A stretch of DNA of 18,747 nt from assembly GCA_002359185.1 (NCBI GenBank), contig DEML01000030.1, positions 42,475 to 61,221 of the forward strand, in the 5' to 3' direction. This DNA is from Planctomycetaceae bacterium UBA2671 (GTDB lineage: Bacteria; Planctomycetota; Planctomycetia; Planctomycetales; Planctomycetaceae). Each line of letters opens with the position of its first letter. Position 1 is the stretch's first letter. Below, piece after piece: positions 1-6,605 of this stretch. Under the pieces are notes generated by a model that was not told where the DNA came from, searched no databases, and was given only the letters and a program-made list of their open reading frames with translations. Made by a program: the position numbers and the translations under genes.

Positions 1-11
1 CGGAGCTATCT

Positions 12-72
12 GGGCCACCCGCGGAAGAAATGAGATTCTGGGGGCTACGCTTTGCTTCGACCCCAGCCACCC
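12..72. repeat. Intergenic hairpin repeat, GGGCCACCC...CCCCAGCCACCC family, copy 1
   Basis: The unit begins GGGCCACCC (12-20) and ends CCCCAGCCACCC (61-72). CTGGGG at 38-43 can pair with CCCCAG at 61-66, closing a loop rich in GCT/CGC triplets. A second copy with the same order of blocks lies at 6358-6413. The shared part from CTGGGGGCT to CCACCC differs at only a few loop positions, while the spacer between GGGCCACCC and CTGGGG differs in length and sequence. No ORF runs through it. It is a dispersed intergenic repeat; its function is unknown. Confidence 0.6.
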
Positions 73-154
73 GTTGCCTTGGAGGCTTAACTGCGAATCT
101 AGCCGTAACCAGGGCCATCCGCTGGCGCTCCTGACCCTGCCACCCTTGTTATCA

Positions 155-192
155 AATTCGGAGGCCGTGAAAGGTGCGTCAGGATGCACCCT
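155..192 (+). repeat. Short REP-like hairpin repeat, GAAAGGTGCGTC family, copy 1
   Basis: GGTGCGTC (173-180) and GATGCACC (183-190) form a stem with one G.T pair. The 26 bases at 155-180 match 6231-6256 with one difference. Further copies of the hairpin, with less flank conserved, are at 9497-9518 (inverted) and 9571-9597. The repeat ends 10 bp short of the flavohemoglobin stop codon, so it is in the right place for a 3' structure on that transcript, but it has no T-tract on the minus strand. Confidence 0.6.
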
Positions 193-201
193 ACTTCAGA
201 T

Positions 202-1428
202 TTAAGTCTGGATGTTCTGTTTGGGGCCGAAGAATTCCAGGTGGATTTTTTGGTTGTCGACTCCGAGTTGGAGGAGTGAGTTGACGGCACTCTCCATGAA
301 TGGTTTGGGGCCGCAGATGTAATAGTCTGCGGTTTCGATTGGAGTCCACTCCTGTAGTTTTTGTGTAGTGAGAAGACCTTCGAGATCGCACTTGTTCTGT
401 GACAGGTCCTCTGGCAATGGCTGATCGTAGATCGTATGTGTCGTGACATCTTTGCCGCTGGATTTTAGCTGTTGAACTTCATTGGCAAATGCATGGAGGC
501 GGCTGTTGCGGGCGGCCTGGATGAAGTGGATTGAGGAATCGAAGTTCGATTTGACGAGGGATTTTGCCATCGCGAGGAGTGGTGTGACGCCGATTCCGCC
601 GGCGAGGAAGACGATGGGCTGATTTTTTTTGGTTGTCGGATCCAAAGTGAATTCGCCGCAAGGGGGGCCGACTTGAACGGTGTCGCCGGGATTGATGCGG
701 TTATGGAGGTGATTGGAAATGATTCCGCCGGGGGTATCTGCATTTAATGCAGATTCCTTTTTGACGCTGATACGAAAATGATCCTGGCCGGGGGTATCTG
801 ACAGGCTGTAGTTGCGTGGTGAGGTTGGCGTCTCGAGATCATCAAACTTGATGGTGAGGTATTGTCCGGGCAGGTAATCGGGGATTTCTTTGCCGTCGGC
901 TGGTTTCAGGTAGAACGATGTGACGATGTCGCTTTCCGGGATTTTGCGGTCGACGATGAATTCGCGGAATCCGTTCCAGCCGCCGGGCTGTGTTCTTTGC
1001 TCGACATAAATTTCCTCTTCGCGATTGATACAGACTTCTGCGAGGACGCCGTAGGCTTCGGCGACGGCTGCGATAATTTCCTCGGTCGCTGCTTCTCCCA
1101 TAACTTCCTGGATTGCATCGAGCAAATGTCGGCCTACGATAGGGTAGTGTTCCGATTTGATGCCGAGTGAGCAATGTTTTTGAGCAATCAACTCGACGGC
1201 TGGTAATAAGACTTCAAGGTTGTCAATATGTGTGAAGTAAGCACAGATAGCCCCAGCCAGTGCTTTTTGCTGGCCGCCAGAGTGCTGATGAGCCTGGTTG
1301 AAATATGCTTTGACTTCGGGGTTTGCGGCAAACATACGCTGATAGAAGCAACGCGTGATAGTTTCCGCATTCGCTGCGACTGCGGGGGTAATTTCCTTGA
1401 CGATCTGGATTGTTTTTTCACTGAGCAT
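202..1428 (-). CDS. hmp: Flavohemoglobin, nitric oxide dioxygenase
   Basis: Oxidises NO to nitrate using O2 and NAD(P)H in the cytoplasm. From the start chosen here (MLSEKT...) the protein has 408 residues, and the globin domain matches E. coli Hmp numbering without gaps: Tyr29 (B10), Gln53 (E7), proximal His85, Tyr95 and Glu137 are all present. An FAD-binding ferredoxin-reductase domain follows (RNYSLSD motif), then the NAD domain (AGGIGVTP) and the C-terminal FFGP. An in-frame ATG five codons upstream (1443) exists, but the downstream ATG fits the family start and has GGAAC about 8 nt before it. The gene is divergent from an Rrf2 regulator, the usual arrangement for NO-controlled hmp. A promoter on this strand is described separately. 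All catalytic residues are intact. Confidence 0.96.
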   Translation of the reverse strand: MLSEKTIQIVKEITPAVAANAETITRCFYQRMFAANPEVKAYFNQAHQHSGGQQKALAGAICAYFTHIDNLEVLLPAVELIAQKHCSLGIKSEHYPIVGRHLLDAIQEVMGEAATEEIIAAVAEAYGVLAEVCINREEEIYVEQRTQPGGWNGFREFIVDRKIPESDIVTSFYLKPADGKEIPDYLPGQYLTIKFDDLETPTSPRNYSLSDTPGQDHFRISVKKESALNADTPGGIISNHLHNRINPGDTVQVGPPCGEFTLDPTTKKNQPIVFLAGGIGVTPLLAMAKSLVKSNFDSSIHFIQAARNSRLHAFANEVQQLKSSGKDVTTHTIYDQPLPEDLSQNKCDLEGLLTTQKLQEWTPIETADYYICGPKPFMESAVNSLLQLGVDNQKIHLEFFGPKQNIQT

Positions 1429-1492
1429 GAGAGCAGGTTCCATTACGATGAATAACAGGAGGCCAATTTTAATGGCTTTATTTCTACACCTT

Positions 1493-1521
1493 AATGTATA
1501 GATTTAGATACTGTACGTCAA
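1493..1521 (-). promoter_or_regulatory. Predicted sigma70-type promoter of hmp with operator-like dyad
   Basis: On the minus strand TTGACG (1521-1516) is followed after exactly 17 nt by TACATT (1498-1493), which predicts a start near 1486 and a leader of about 60 nt. The spacer carries a partial dyad, GTAT-8nt-ATAC (1496-1511), centred between the two boxes, where a repressor would block polymerase. A perfect CAAT-A-ATTG palindrome lies next to it at 1526-1534, and an AAGATGCA half-site like that of NsrR is at 1520-1527 without a good partner. Binding by the adjacent Rrf2 protein is inferred, not shown. Confidence 0.5.
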
Positions 1522-1561
1522 GATGCAATAATTGGCAAATTGAAAAGATAAAGGGGAATTG

Positions 1562-1984
1562 ATGCTATCGAAAACTGCAGAATATGCCCTGCGGGCTATC
1601 GTGCTGATGAGTAGTCATGAAAATAAGCCTGCCTCGGCTGATCAGATGGCGGTGAAGACGAAGGTGCCTCGGAGATACCTGACGCGGGTTCTGCAGGATT
1701 TGTCGGCTGCGGGGCTGGTGAATTCTCGCTCGGGGCCTGGGGGTGGTTATGAGTTGGCGATTCCAGCTTCGGAATTAACGCTACTGGATGTGGTGAATGC
1801 GGTTTCGCCTCTGGAACGGATTCGTTCCTGTCCTCTGGGGCTGAAGTCACATACGAAACTGTGTCCGCTGCATGCGGAACTTGATAAAGCATATGCGGCG
1901 ACAGAGTCTGCGTTTAAGAATGTCACATTGCAGCAGCTGTTGGAATCGACGAATCCGATAGTGCCTTTGTGTGATGTTTCTTAG
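1562..1984 (+). CDS. Rrf2-family transcriptional regulator, NsrR-like
   Basis: A small winged-helix DNA-binding protein of 140 residues, probably a repressor that senses NO or redox state through an Fe-S cluster and controls the divergent hmp. The start MLSKTAEYALRA is typical of the family. The recognition helix region (VPRRYLTRVLQDL) and wing (RSGPGGGYELA) are clear. The ATG at 1562 is chosen because AAGGGG (1551-1556) lies 5 nt upstream; a TTG at 1559 would add one residue. The cysteine pattern is unusual: Cys90 and Cys101 are ten residues apart, and a third cysteine is near the C-terminus (137), instead of the compact three-cysteine cluster loop of NsrR and IscR. A Glu in the first helix (residue 7) sits where some Rrf2 proteins have a non-cysteine cluster ligand. 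The NO-sensing role is inferred from context. Confidence 0.88.
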   Translation: MLSKTAEYALRAIVLMSSHENKPASADQMAVKTKVPRRYLTRVLQDLSAAGLVNSRSGPGGGYELAIPASELTLLDVVNAVSPLERIRSCPLGLKSHTKLCPLHAELDKAYAATESAFKNVTLQQLLESTNPIVPLCDVS

Positions 1985-2179
1985 TCCATGTTCACATGGT
2001 TTCTGCAGTCGCATGAACACAAAATAACCTAAATACGCTGTATTTGCTCCTGCCGAACGCTGCAGGTAATTTTTGAATATGCAGGGATCATTTCCATGTG
2101 AAGAAGTGGGCGGCTTTTGACAAGAAGATTCCGGGTCTACTGCGGTGGATTGATTTGTGAGTTGAGGGAAGTTGTGTTT
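1985..2179. other. Convergent intergenic region with small hairpins
   Basis: The regulator and the PVC-type gene converge here. CCATG-ttca-CATGG (1986-1999) starts one base after the regulator's stop codon, and AAATAC-gct-GTATTT (2031-2045) follows; either may act in termination, although neither has a strong T-tract. The frame open from 2080 to 2160 encodes about 26 residues ending KKIPGLLRWIDL. It has no start context and I do not recognise it, so it may be a gene remnant or chance. Confidence 0.3.
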
Positions 2180-5100
2180 TCAATCTCTGACTTGTTGTTT
2201 GGGTGCTCCTGAGAGGACCTGGGCCTGGGGATCTGAGGGTGGACGATCCAGTGCCAGATAGGCGAACAGGTCGGCGAGTTGTTGGGGAGTGAGTTGTTTT
2301 TCGAGATCTTCGGGCATCATGGAAGTTTCGCTGACTTTATAAAATTCGATCTGGTCACGGGGGATGGTTTCCTGTTTTCCACCCTGGATTTTGAGCACGA
2401 TGCGTTCTTCACTTTCTTCGATGGGAAGCCCTGTCAACACACGACCTTCGATGGTGACGAGCGTTCTCGCCTGATAAGCGGGGCCGATGACGGCGCTGGG
2501 GTCGAATACGTTTTGGAGGAGTTGTTCCCAGTTGTTGCGGCCGTTGCGGGTGATGTCAGGGCCGACTTCTGCTCCTTCGCCGTACATTTTGTGACACTGG
2601 GCACAGACTTTCTTGAAGACGGCGATTCCCTGATGAGGGTCACCGGGGGAGCCGTGGAGGAAGTCGCGTTGCTGGTTGATGACCTGTTGGCGATCGGTTC
2701 GCTGCTCGGTTCGAATCTGTCCATAAACTTTCGTGACCAGTGTCTGCAGTTCTTCGTTCTTGAATGAGGCGACTCGCTTGAGTTGGTTGAGGTTGACATC
2801 CCCTTTTGCGATCTTCTCTGCCTGGATTCGCTTGAGTAAATCGAGACTCCAGTGATCCCGTTGGGTCAGGACTTCGATGACGCGTGGTTTGACATCGGGC
2901 TCCCAGTTGGGGTAGTTGTCGAGGAGGTAGTCTGACAGTTCGGGATCGGAAATGCTGCCGAGGGTTTCGATGATGGCGATGCGGAATTCTTTGGGAGCGG
3001 ATGTTCCCGAGATCGTATCGCTTAAACTGGAAATGAGATGGGGAGCTTTGGCGGCAATGAGAGTTTTGAAGGCAGCCAGGCGAATGTTTTTATTGGCATT
3101 AGGATCGGAGTAGTTTTTCTGGACTTGCTGCATGGCCTGTTCGTTGCCGAGTAATGCGGACAGGACGGTTGTCTCGTTTATTATAGAGGCTTCGTTATTC
3201 AGCCTGGCGAGGACTGGAGAGAGTTCGGTTTTGAGTTGGTTGTATCGGTCGCCTGAGATTTCTCCGGTTTGAACTTTTTCACTGAGAGAGCTGATCAGTT
3301 TGCGGGCCAGTTCGGCACTGGGGGAATGATTCAACTCGAGTTGTTGAAGGGTGGCGGCGATTTGTTTGTAGTTGTGATTTCCGACTGTCAAGTTCGCCAG
3401 ACCATCGACGAGCGGCATGATGCCGGGGGTTTTGAGGGCCTCGGGGGAGTTGGCGATGGCTGTCAGGATGGCTCCCTGTTGGGCGGGGAGTCTATTCTCA
3501 AAAGCACGGCAGGCATTCCAGAGGAGGTGCATCGCCATCTGGTCGTTGCCGGATAGAGACATCGATTTTACGAGTGGCTCGACGAAATTGACATACGGCA
3601 AGTATTGCTCATGGAGGCGGGTTGTCAGGATGATGGCTTGTCGTCTAACCTGAGCACTTTCATCTTCGAGGCCAGCCATCGCTTCTTCATTGATGAGTAA
3701 GTCGTGAGGTCCGCTGGTCTTTGATCTTTCGATCAATTGCTGACAGATGCGCAAGCCCTGCATGCGTGCGAAAGGGTCTTCATGCTGTCCCAGTTTTCGA
3801 ATGACAGTTTCGGCGCGATTGTCGTCGTAATCTTTGTGGAGATCAAATCCTGAGAGGGCAAAGAGAGCTGTTCTTTGTTTGCGGCTTAGAGTTCCTTCTG
3901 CATTGAGGACGATCTCTATTAATTGCTTTGAGGTTTCGACATCATTCCGTTCCTGAAGGAGTCGTTGTGCAGTTTCTCGGATGAAGATGTTGGAGTCGTC
4001 GAGCAGATCGATTAACTGCTGATCGGACTTTGCTCCGAGATCGGGAAACTTTTTGTGTTCGTGTCCTTTGTAGACGACGCGGTAGAGGCGTCCTTTTGAG
4101 CGTTCGATGCCTTCGGGGTCGGCGTTGGCATCCTGATAACAGTGATAGCGGTCGTACCAGTCGAGGATGTAGAGGCAGCCATCGGGGCCGGTTTTCTGAA
4201 CGACGGGCATGAACCAGGCATCGTTAGCGGTGAGGAAGTCGGCCAGTTTGGCGTCTTTGCCTTCACCGATTTTGCGGACGGTTTCGTGTTCGAAGGCCCC
4301 TGCAGGAGCGGGGAAGCCGGGATGGGGTCGGCCTTTGTAGGTGGCTCCGTCCTGCTCGACGAGATCGTTATTGATGCAGCCGCCATGGATGTTGCCCATG
4401 TAGAGGACTTTCCGATACATCTCGGGATAGGCTTCGGAATCGAACCAGGTAATGCCACAGAAGGCGGCTTTCTGATGCTTGTGATTGACGATCGATCGCA
4501 TCGGCCACGTGTGGGGTGGGTACGGGCCTCCCTGTCGAATGTAATAGGCGGTCTCAGCGATATGCCACAGATGATCGATCACGCAGGCGGAGAGAAAAAA
4601 CTCGCCATCTTCATTGATCGCGATGCCCCAGGGGTTACTTGTCCCTTCCGCGAAAATCTGAAACTCGCGGGTGCGGGGGTGAACACGGAATAACGCACAG
4701 GTGAACTTCCACCCGGGTTGACCTTCTCGGAAGTTGGGGTTTTCGGGTGTGTAAACAACATCGCAATAATTGAATACGCCATTGAGACCGTACAGCCAGC
4801 CATCGGTTCCCCATGTGAGTGAGTTGGGAAGTTCGTGGGTATCGGTGCGGCCGAAACCGGTGACGACTTTTTCGATTTTGTCGGCTTTCAAATCGCCGTC
4901 AGTATCCTGCATGAAAAGCAGATCGGGAGCATTGGCGACCCACACGCCGCCATGCCCGACCGCAATGCCGGAAGGAATATTCAAACCTTCGGCGAAGATG
5001 GTCGTCTTGTCGACCTGACCATCGCCATCGGTATCTTCAAGAACCTTAATGCGATCCTTACCCGGGCCGGGCGATTTGCGGGGATACTCGAAACTTTCAG

Positions 5101-5350
5101 TGATCCAGAAACGGCCTTTTTCGTCGATGGCCATGCCGATCGGATTGACTACATCGGGCTCCTTCGCCACGATTTCGACTGAGAAGCCTTCAGGAACGAC
5201 CATCTTCTTAACGGCTTCTTCGGCTGAAAGTGCGGGGCCGGGTGGCTTTTCGTGCCGACGAGGAATTTCCAGACGTTGGGCTTCTGCCAGAGAATTGATG
5301 AAGAGAACAATCAAGAGTGAAGCGAGAACTGTTATTCGAGTGATCATCAT
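2180..5350 (-). CDS. PVC-type secreted propeller/HEAT/cytochrome c protein (membrane-bound dehydrogenase type)
   Basis: A 1056-residue exported protein of a family expanded in Planctomycetes and Verrucomicrobia. A signal peptide (about residues 1-25, ending SLAEAQ) is followed by a beta-propeller domain (about 50-435) of the 'putative membrane-bound dehydrogenase' type, with DTDGDG Asp-rich loops and conserved NPWGIA, GNIHGG and ILDWYDRYHCYQD segments. A helical region of HEAT-like repeats covers about 440-880, and a class I cytochrome domain is at the C-terminus. The heme motif CAQCH is at residues 916-920 and a likely distal Met is in SMMPEDL (about 1011-1012). Such proteins are thought to oxidise extracytoplasmic substrates, perhaps sugars or alcohols, passing electrons through the heme; the substrate is unknown. 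Two tandem ATGs start the ORF and only a weak AGG lies upstream. No obvious operon partner is in the window. Confidence 0.9.
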   Translation of the reverse strand: MMITRITVLASLLIVLFINSLAEAQRLEIPRRHEKPPGPALSAEEAVKKMVVPEGFSVEIVAKEPDVVNPIGMAIDEKGRFWITESFEYPRKSPGPGKDRIKVLEDTDGDGQVDKTTIFAEGLNIPSGIAVGHGGVWVANAPDLLFMQDTDGDLKADKIEKVVTGFGRTDTHELPNSLTWGTDGWLYGLNGVFNYCDVVYTPENPNFREGQPGWKFTCALFRVHPRTREFQIFAEGTSNPWGIAINEDGEFFLSACVIDHLWHIAETAYYIRQGGPYPPHTWPMRSIVNHKHQKAAFCGITWFDSEAYPEMYRKVLYMGNIHGGCINNDLVEQDGATYKGRPHPGFPAPAGAFEHETVRKIGEGKDAKLADFLTANDAWFMPVVQKTGPDGCLYILDWYDRYHCYQDANADPEGIERSKGRLYRVVYKGHEHKKFPDLGAKSDQQLIDLLDDSNIFIRETAQRLLQERNDVETSKQLIEIVLNAEGTLSRKQRTALFALSGFDLHKDYDDNRAETVIRKLGQHEDPFARMQGLRICQQLIERSKTSGPHDLLINEEAMAGLEDESAQVRRQAIILTTRLHEQYLPYVNFVEPLVKSMSLSGNDQMAMHLLWNACRAFENRLPAQQGAILTAIANSPEALKTPGIMPLVDGLANLTVGNHNYKQIAATLQQLELNHSPSAELARKLISSLSEKVQTGEISGDRYNQLKTELSPVLARLNNEASIINETTVLSALLGNEQAMQQVQKNYSDPNANKNIRLAAFKTLIAAKAPHLISSLSDTISGTSAPKEFRIAIIETLGSISDPELSDYLLDNYPNWEPDVKPRVIEVLTQRDHWSLDLLKRIQAEKIAKGDVNLNQLKRVASFKNEELQTLVTKVYGQIRTEQRTDRQQVINQQRDFLHGSPGDPHQGIAVFKKVCAQCHKMYGEGAEVGPDITRNGRNNWEQLLQNVFDPSAVIGPAYQARTLVTIEGRVLTGLPIEESEERIVLKIQGGKQETIPRDQIEFYKVSETSMMPEDLEKQLTPQQLADLFAYLALDRPPSDPQAQVLSGAPKQQVRD

Positions 5351-5684
5351 TTGCGAGCCTGCAGATGTTGTGCGATTGAGATTTTTATTTCAGGAAGAAT
5401 TTCTGTGATACTTTCGCAGACCTGGCTCAAAGATTCAATCATCGGGCGGGATTGATGTGATGCAGAGTTGGTTGGGATCGGATTTGGTGAAATGAATAGT
5501 ATCCTCGAATCATGCTTGACCTGCTGGGCGATGGAAGCTTGGCACCGGGTTACGATCCTTGACAGACATCGCAGTAAAATTGACATGGCTCGCGAATGGT
5601 GGAGCATCTTGTGTTTTCAGCACCCGACCGACAAAGTCGGTTGGGTCACCCTTGTTCAAAGCCCCTTATTGAAAAGTAGCTATA
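5351..5684. other. Intergenic region between divergent genes, with one strong hairpin
   Basis: This 334-bp region separates the PVC-type gene (minus) from the AT-rich small gene (plus) and should hold both promoters. TTGACA boxes occur on the plus strand at 5559 and 5580, but neither has a convincing -10 at 16-18 nt. The clearest structure is ACCCGACCGAC-aaa-GTCGGTTGGGT (5622-5646), an 11-bp stem with one G.T pair, followed by CACCC, which recalls the CCACCC ends of the repeats at 12-72 and 6358-6413. A minus-strand 86-codon ORF overlaps the start of the PVC-type gene but has no recognisable content. Confidence 0.4.
5622..5646. repeat. Hairpin with 11-bp stem and AAA loop
   Basis: ACCCGACCGAC (5622-5632), loop AAA, GTCGGTTGGGT (5636-5646): eleven pairs including one G.T. 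No T-tract follows on either strand, so it is unlikely to be a simple terminator. It probably belongs to the intergenic repeat collection of this genome. Confidence 0.5.
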
Positions 5685-6164
5685 ATGATTTTCAAGAGAA
5701 CACTTAAAAAGAGAATTACTATTGTTTCTATCTTAGTATTTTGTTTTCTTGTTTTCTTGCACTTTCAGTTCAAGAATTACTTCTTTGAAGATATAACCAC
5801 GCAAGAATCAAAACTCCGTGAAACTCCAGTCATGGCAATTTACGGTCCTTTGGTTATTGACAAAGTGGTCAGTAAGCACCGAATTATAGCAGATGAGTGT
5901 CGAGGTTTTGAAAATGGTCAGGATTTTGAAGGGGGTTATGCTGTTTACAAAACAGTTCAAAGATCAATAGTATTTGGTTCAATTGCAATTCTTTTGTATA
6001 AGCATAATGATACCACAGCCAAGGAGTATATTGAAGAATTGTTGGCTGATCAAAAAGTTGGTAAGGATGCCATGTCATACATGGAATTAAACATAATCAG
6101 ATCCCATGAACAGAGAAAAGAAATCTTCACGAAGCGATACTCTAAAATATTCAATTTAGACTAG
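5685..6164 (+). CDS. Small membrane-anchored hypothetical protein, AT-rich gene
   Basis: A 159-residue protein I do not recognise. A basic N-terminus (KRTLKKR) precedes one hydrophobic segment (about residues 12-31), then a charged region, so it is probably anchored in the membrane with the rest outside or in the periplasm. A second, weaker hydrophobic stretch (IVFGSIAILLY) lies near residues 94-104 and the C-terminal third is helical and charged. No catalytic motif or cysteine pattern stands out. The gene is clearly more AT-rich than its neighbours, with many AAA, ATT and TTT codons, which suggests acquired DNA. There is no clear Shine-Dalgarno, and a TATAAT string overlaps the ATG. The reading frame is intact over 159 codons, which supports a real gene, but the start is uncertain. 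Confidence 0.6.
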   Translation: MIFKRTLKKRITIVSILVFCFLVFLHFQFKNYFFEDITTQESKLRETPVMAIYGPLVIDKVVSKHRIIADECRGFENGQDFEGGYAVYKTVQRSIVFGSIAILLYKHNDTTAKEYIEELLADQKVGKDAMSYMELNIIRSHEQRKEIFTKRYSKIFNLD

Positions 6165-6230
6165 TAGGTTGAGTTAAATGCGCCTTTCTATGAGTCTTAT
6201 TGGATGAGTATTAATTATAATATCCCATCC

Positions 6231-6266
6231 AATTCGGAGGCAGTGAAAGGTGCGTCGAGATGCACT
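6231..6266 (+). repeat. Short REP-like hairpin repeat, GAAAGGTGCGTC family, copy 2
   Basis: The sequence at 6231-6256 matches 155-180 at 25 of 26 positions. GGTGCGTC (6249-6256) faces GATGCACT (6259-6266), so the end pair differs from copy 1 but the inner stem is kept. Confidence 0.6.
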
Positions 6267-6339
6267 CTTCTATTCCTATGTTCACATGAAGCTTTCAGGT
6301 TGATCGTGAGTTTTCCAATAAGAATCTTACGGCTGCGCC

Positions 6340-6362
6340 GCCCCGAAAGAATCTTTCGGGGC
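6340..6362. repeat. 11-bp perfect inverted repeat
   Basis: GCCCCGAAAGA (6340-6350), one spacer base, TCTTTCGGGGC (6352-6362): eleven perfect pairs. It runs directly into the GGGCCACCC block of the next repeat, so the two may be parts of one composite element. With a one-base spacer it works as a cruciform or protein-binding dyad, or as a hairpin with its top pairs open. Confidence 0.6.
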
Positions 6363-6413
6363 CACCCGGGGTAGAGATCTGGGGGCTTCGCTGCGCTGCG
6401 ACCCCAGCCACCC
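6358..6413. repeat. Intergenic hairpin repeat, GGGCCACCC...CCCCAGCCACCC family, copy 2
   Basis: GGGGCCACCC (6358-6367) is followed by CTGGGG (6379-6384), a loop rich in TGC/CGC, and CCCCAGCCACCC (6402-6413). Order and sequence match the copy at 12-72, with loop differences. Both copies sit in intergenic DNA close to a GAAAGGTGCGTC-family hairpin, here on the opposite side from copy 1. Confidence 0.6.
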
Positions 6414-6442
6414 TTCGCTCATGTGAAATTGACGCGGATTTA

Positions 6443-6461
6443 CACGGCTCACAGAGCCGTG
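6443..6461. repeat. 8-bp perfect hairpin in the tex upstream region
   Basis: CACGGCTC (6443-6450), loop ACA, GAGCCGTG (6454-6461). It is upstream of the predicted tex promoter and has no T-tract. It is probably another intergenic repeat type. Confidence 0.5.
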
Positions 6462-6512
6462 GCACACAGTTGTATTATCGAACATTCTGAGTCTTGCGGG
6501 GGACACACTCGC

Positions 6513-6541
6513 TTGCGCTTCGTGTTTGTATTGATTACTAT
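6513..6541 (+). promoter_or_regulatory. Possible tex promoter
   Basis: TTGCGC (6513-6518), a 17-nt spacer and TACTAT (6536-6541) give a moderate sigma70-like promoter with a start near 6548, about 58 nt before the tex ATG. Both boxes are imperfect, so this is a weak call resting mainly on spacing and position. Confidence 0.25.
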
Positions 6542-6605
6542 TCTCCGTTTGATTTGGAATCTCTTTCCTCTCTCCAGATCAATTCCCTCAGCAGGATCTT
6601 TCCCC

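Larger units (their letters stand above)
6165..6605. other. Repeat-rich intergenic region upstream of tex
   Basis: This 441-bp stretch holds at least five inverted-repeat structures and no convincing gene. They are an imperfect AT-rich hairpin (6202-6230), a GAAAGGTGCGTC-family repeat (6231-6266), an 11-bp stem (6340-6362), a CCCCAGCCACCC-family repeat (6358-6413) and an 8-bp stem (6443-6461). The tex reading frame stays open back to 6423, but this part is repeat DNA and would add a peptide unlike any Tex N-terminus. Confidence 0.6.

Noticed and set aside
1520..1542. Classical NsrR operator (two 11-bp half-sites)
   Set aside because: Only one half, AAGATGCA, fits; the second half does not match, so a canonical site is not supported.
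2080..2160. Short open frame ending in KKIPGLLRWIDL
   Set aside because: Only about 26 codons, no start or ribosome site and no family recognised; kept as a possible remnant in the intergenic entry, not called as a gene.
5347..5607. 86-codon minus-strand ORF upstream of and overlapping the start of the PVC-type gene
   Set aside because: No recognisable motif, no ribosome site and no gene-like composition; most likely chance.
6423..6605. N-terminal extension of the tex reading frame by 61 codons
   Set aside because: The segment contains repeat DNA with an 8-bp hairpin, gives no Tex-like sequence, and a Shine-Dalgarno plus family alignment support the ATG at 6606.
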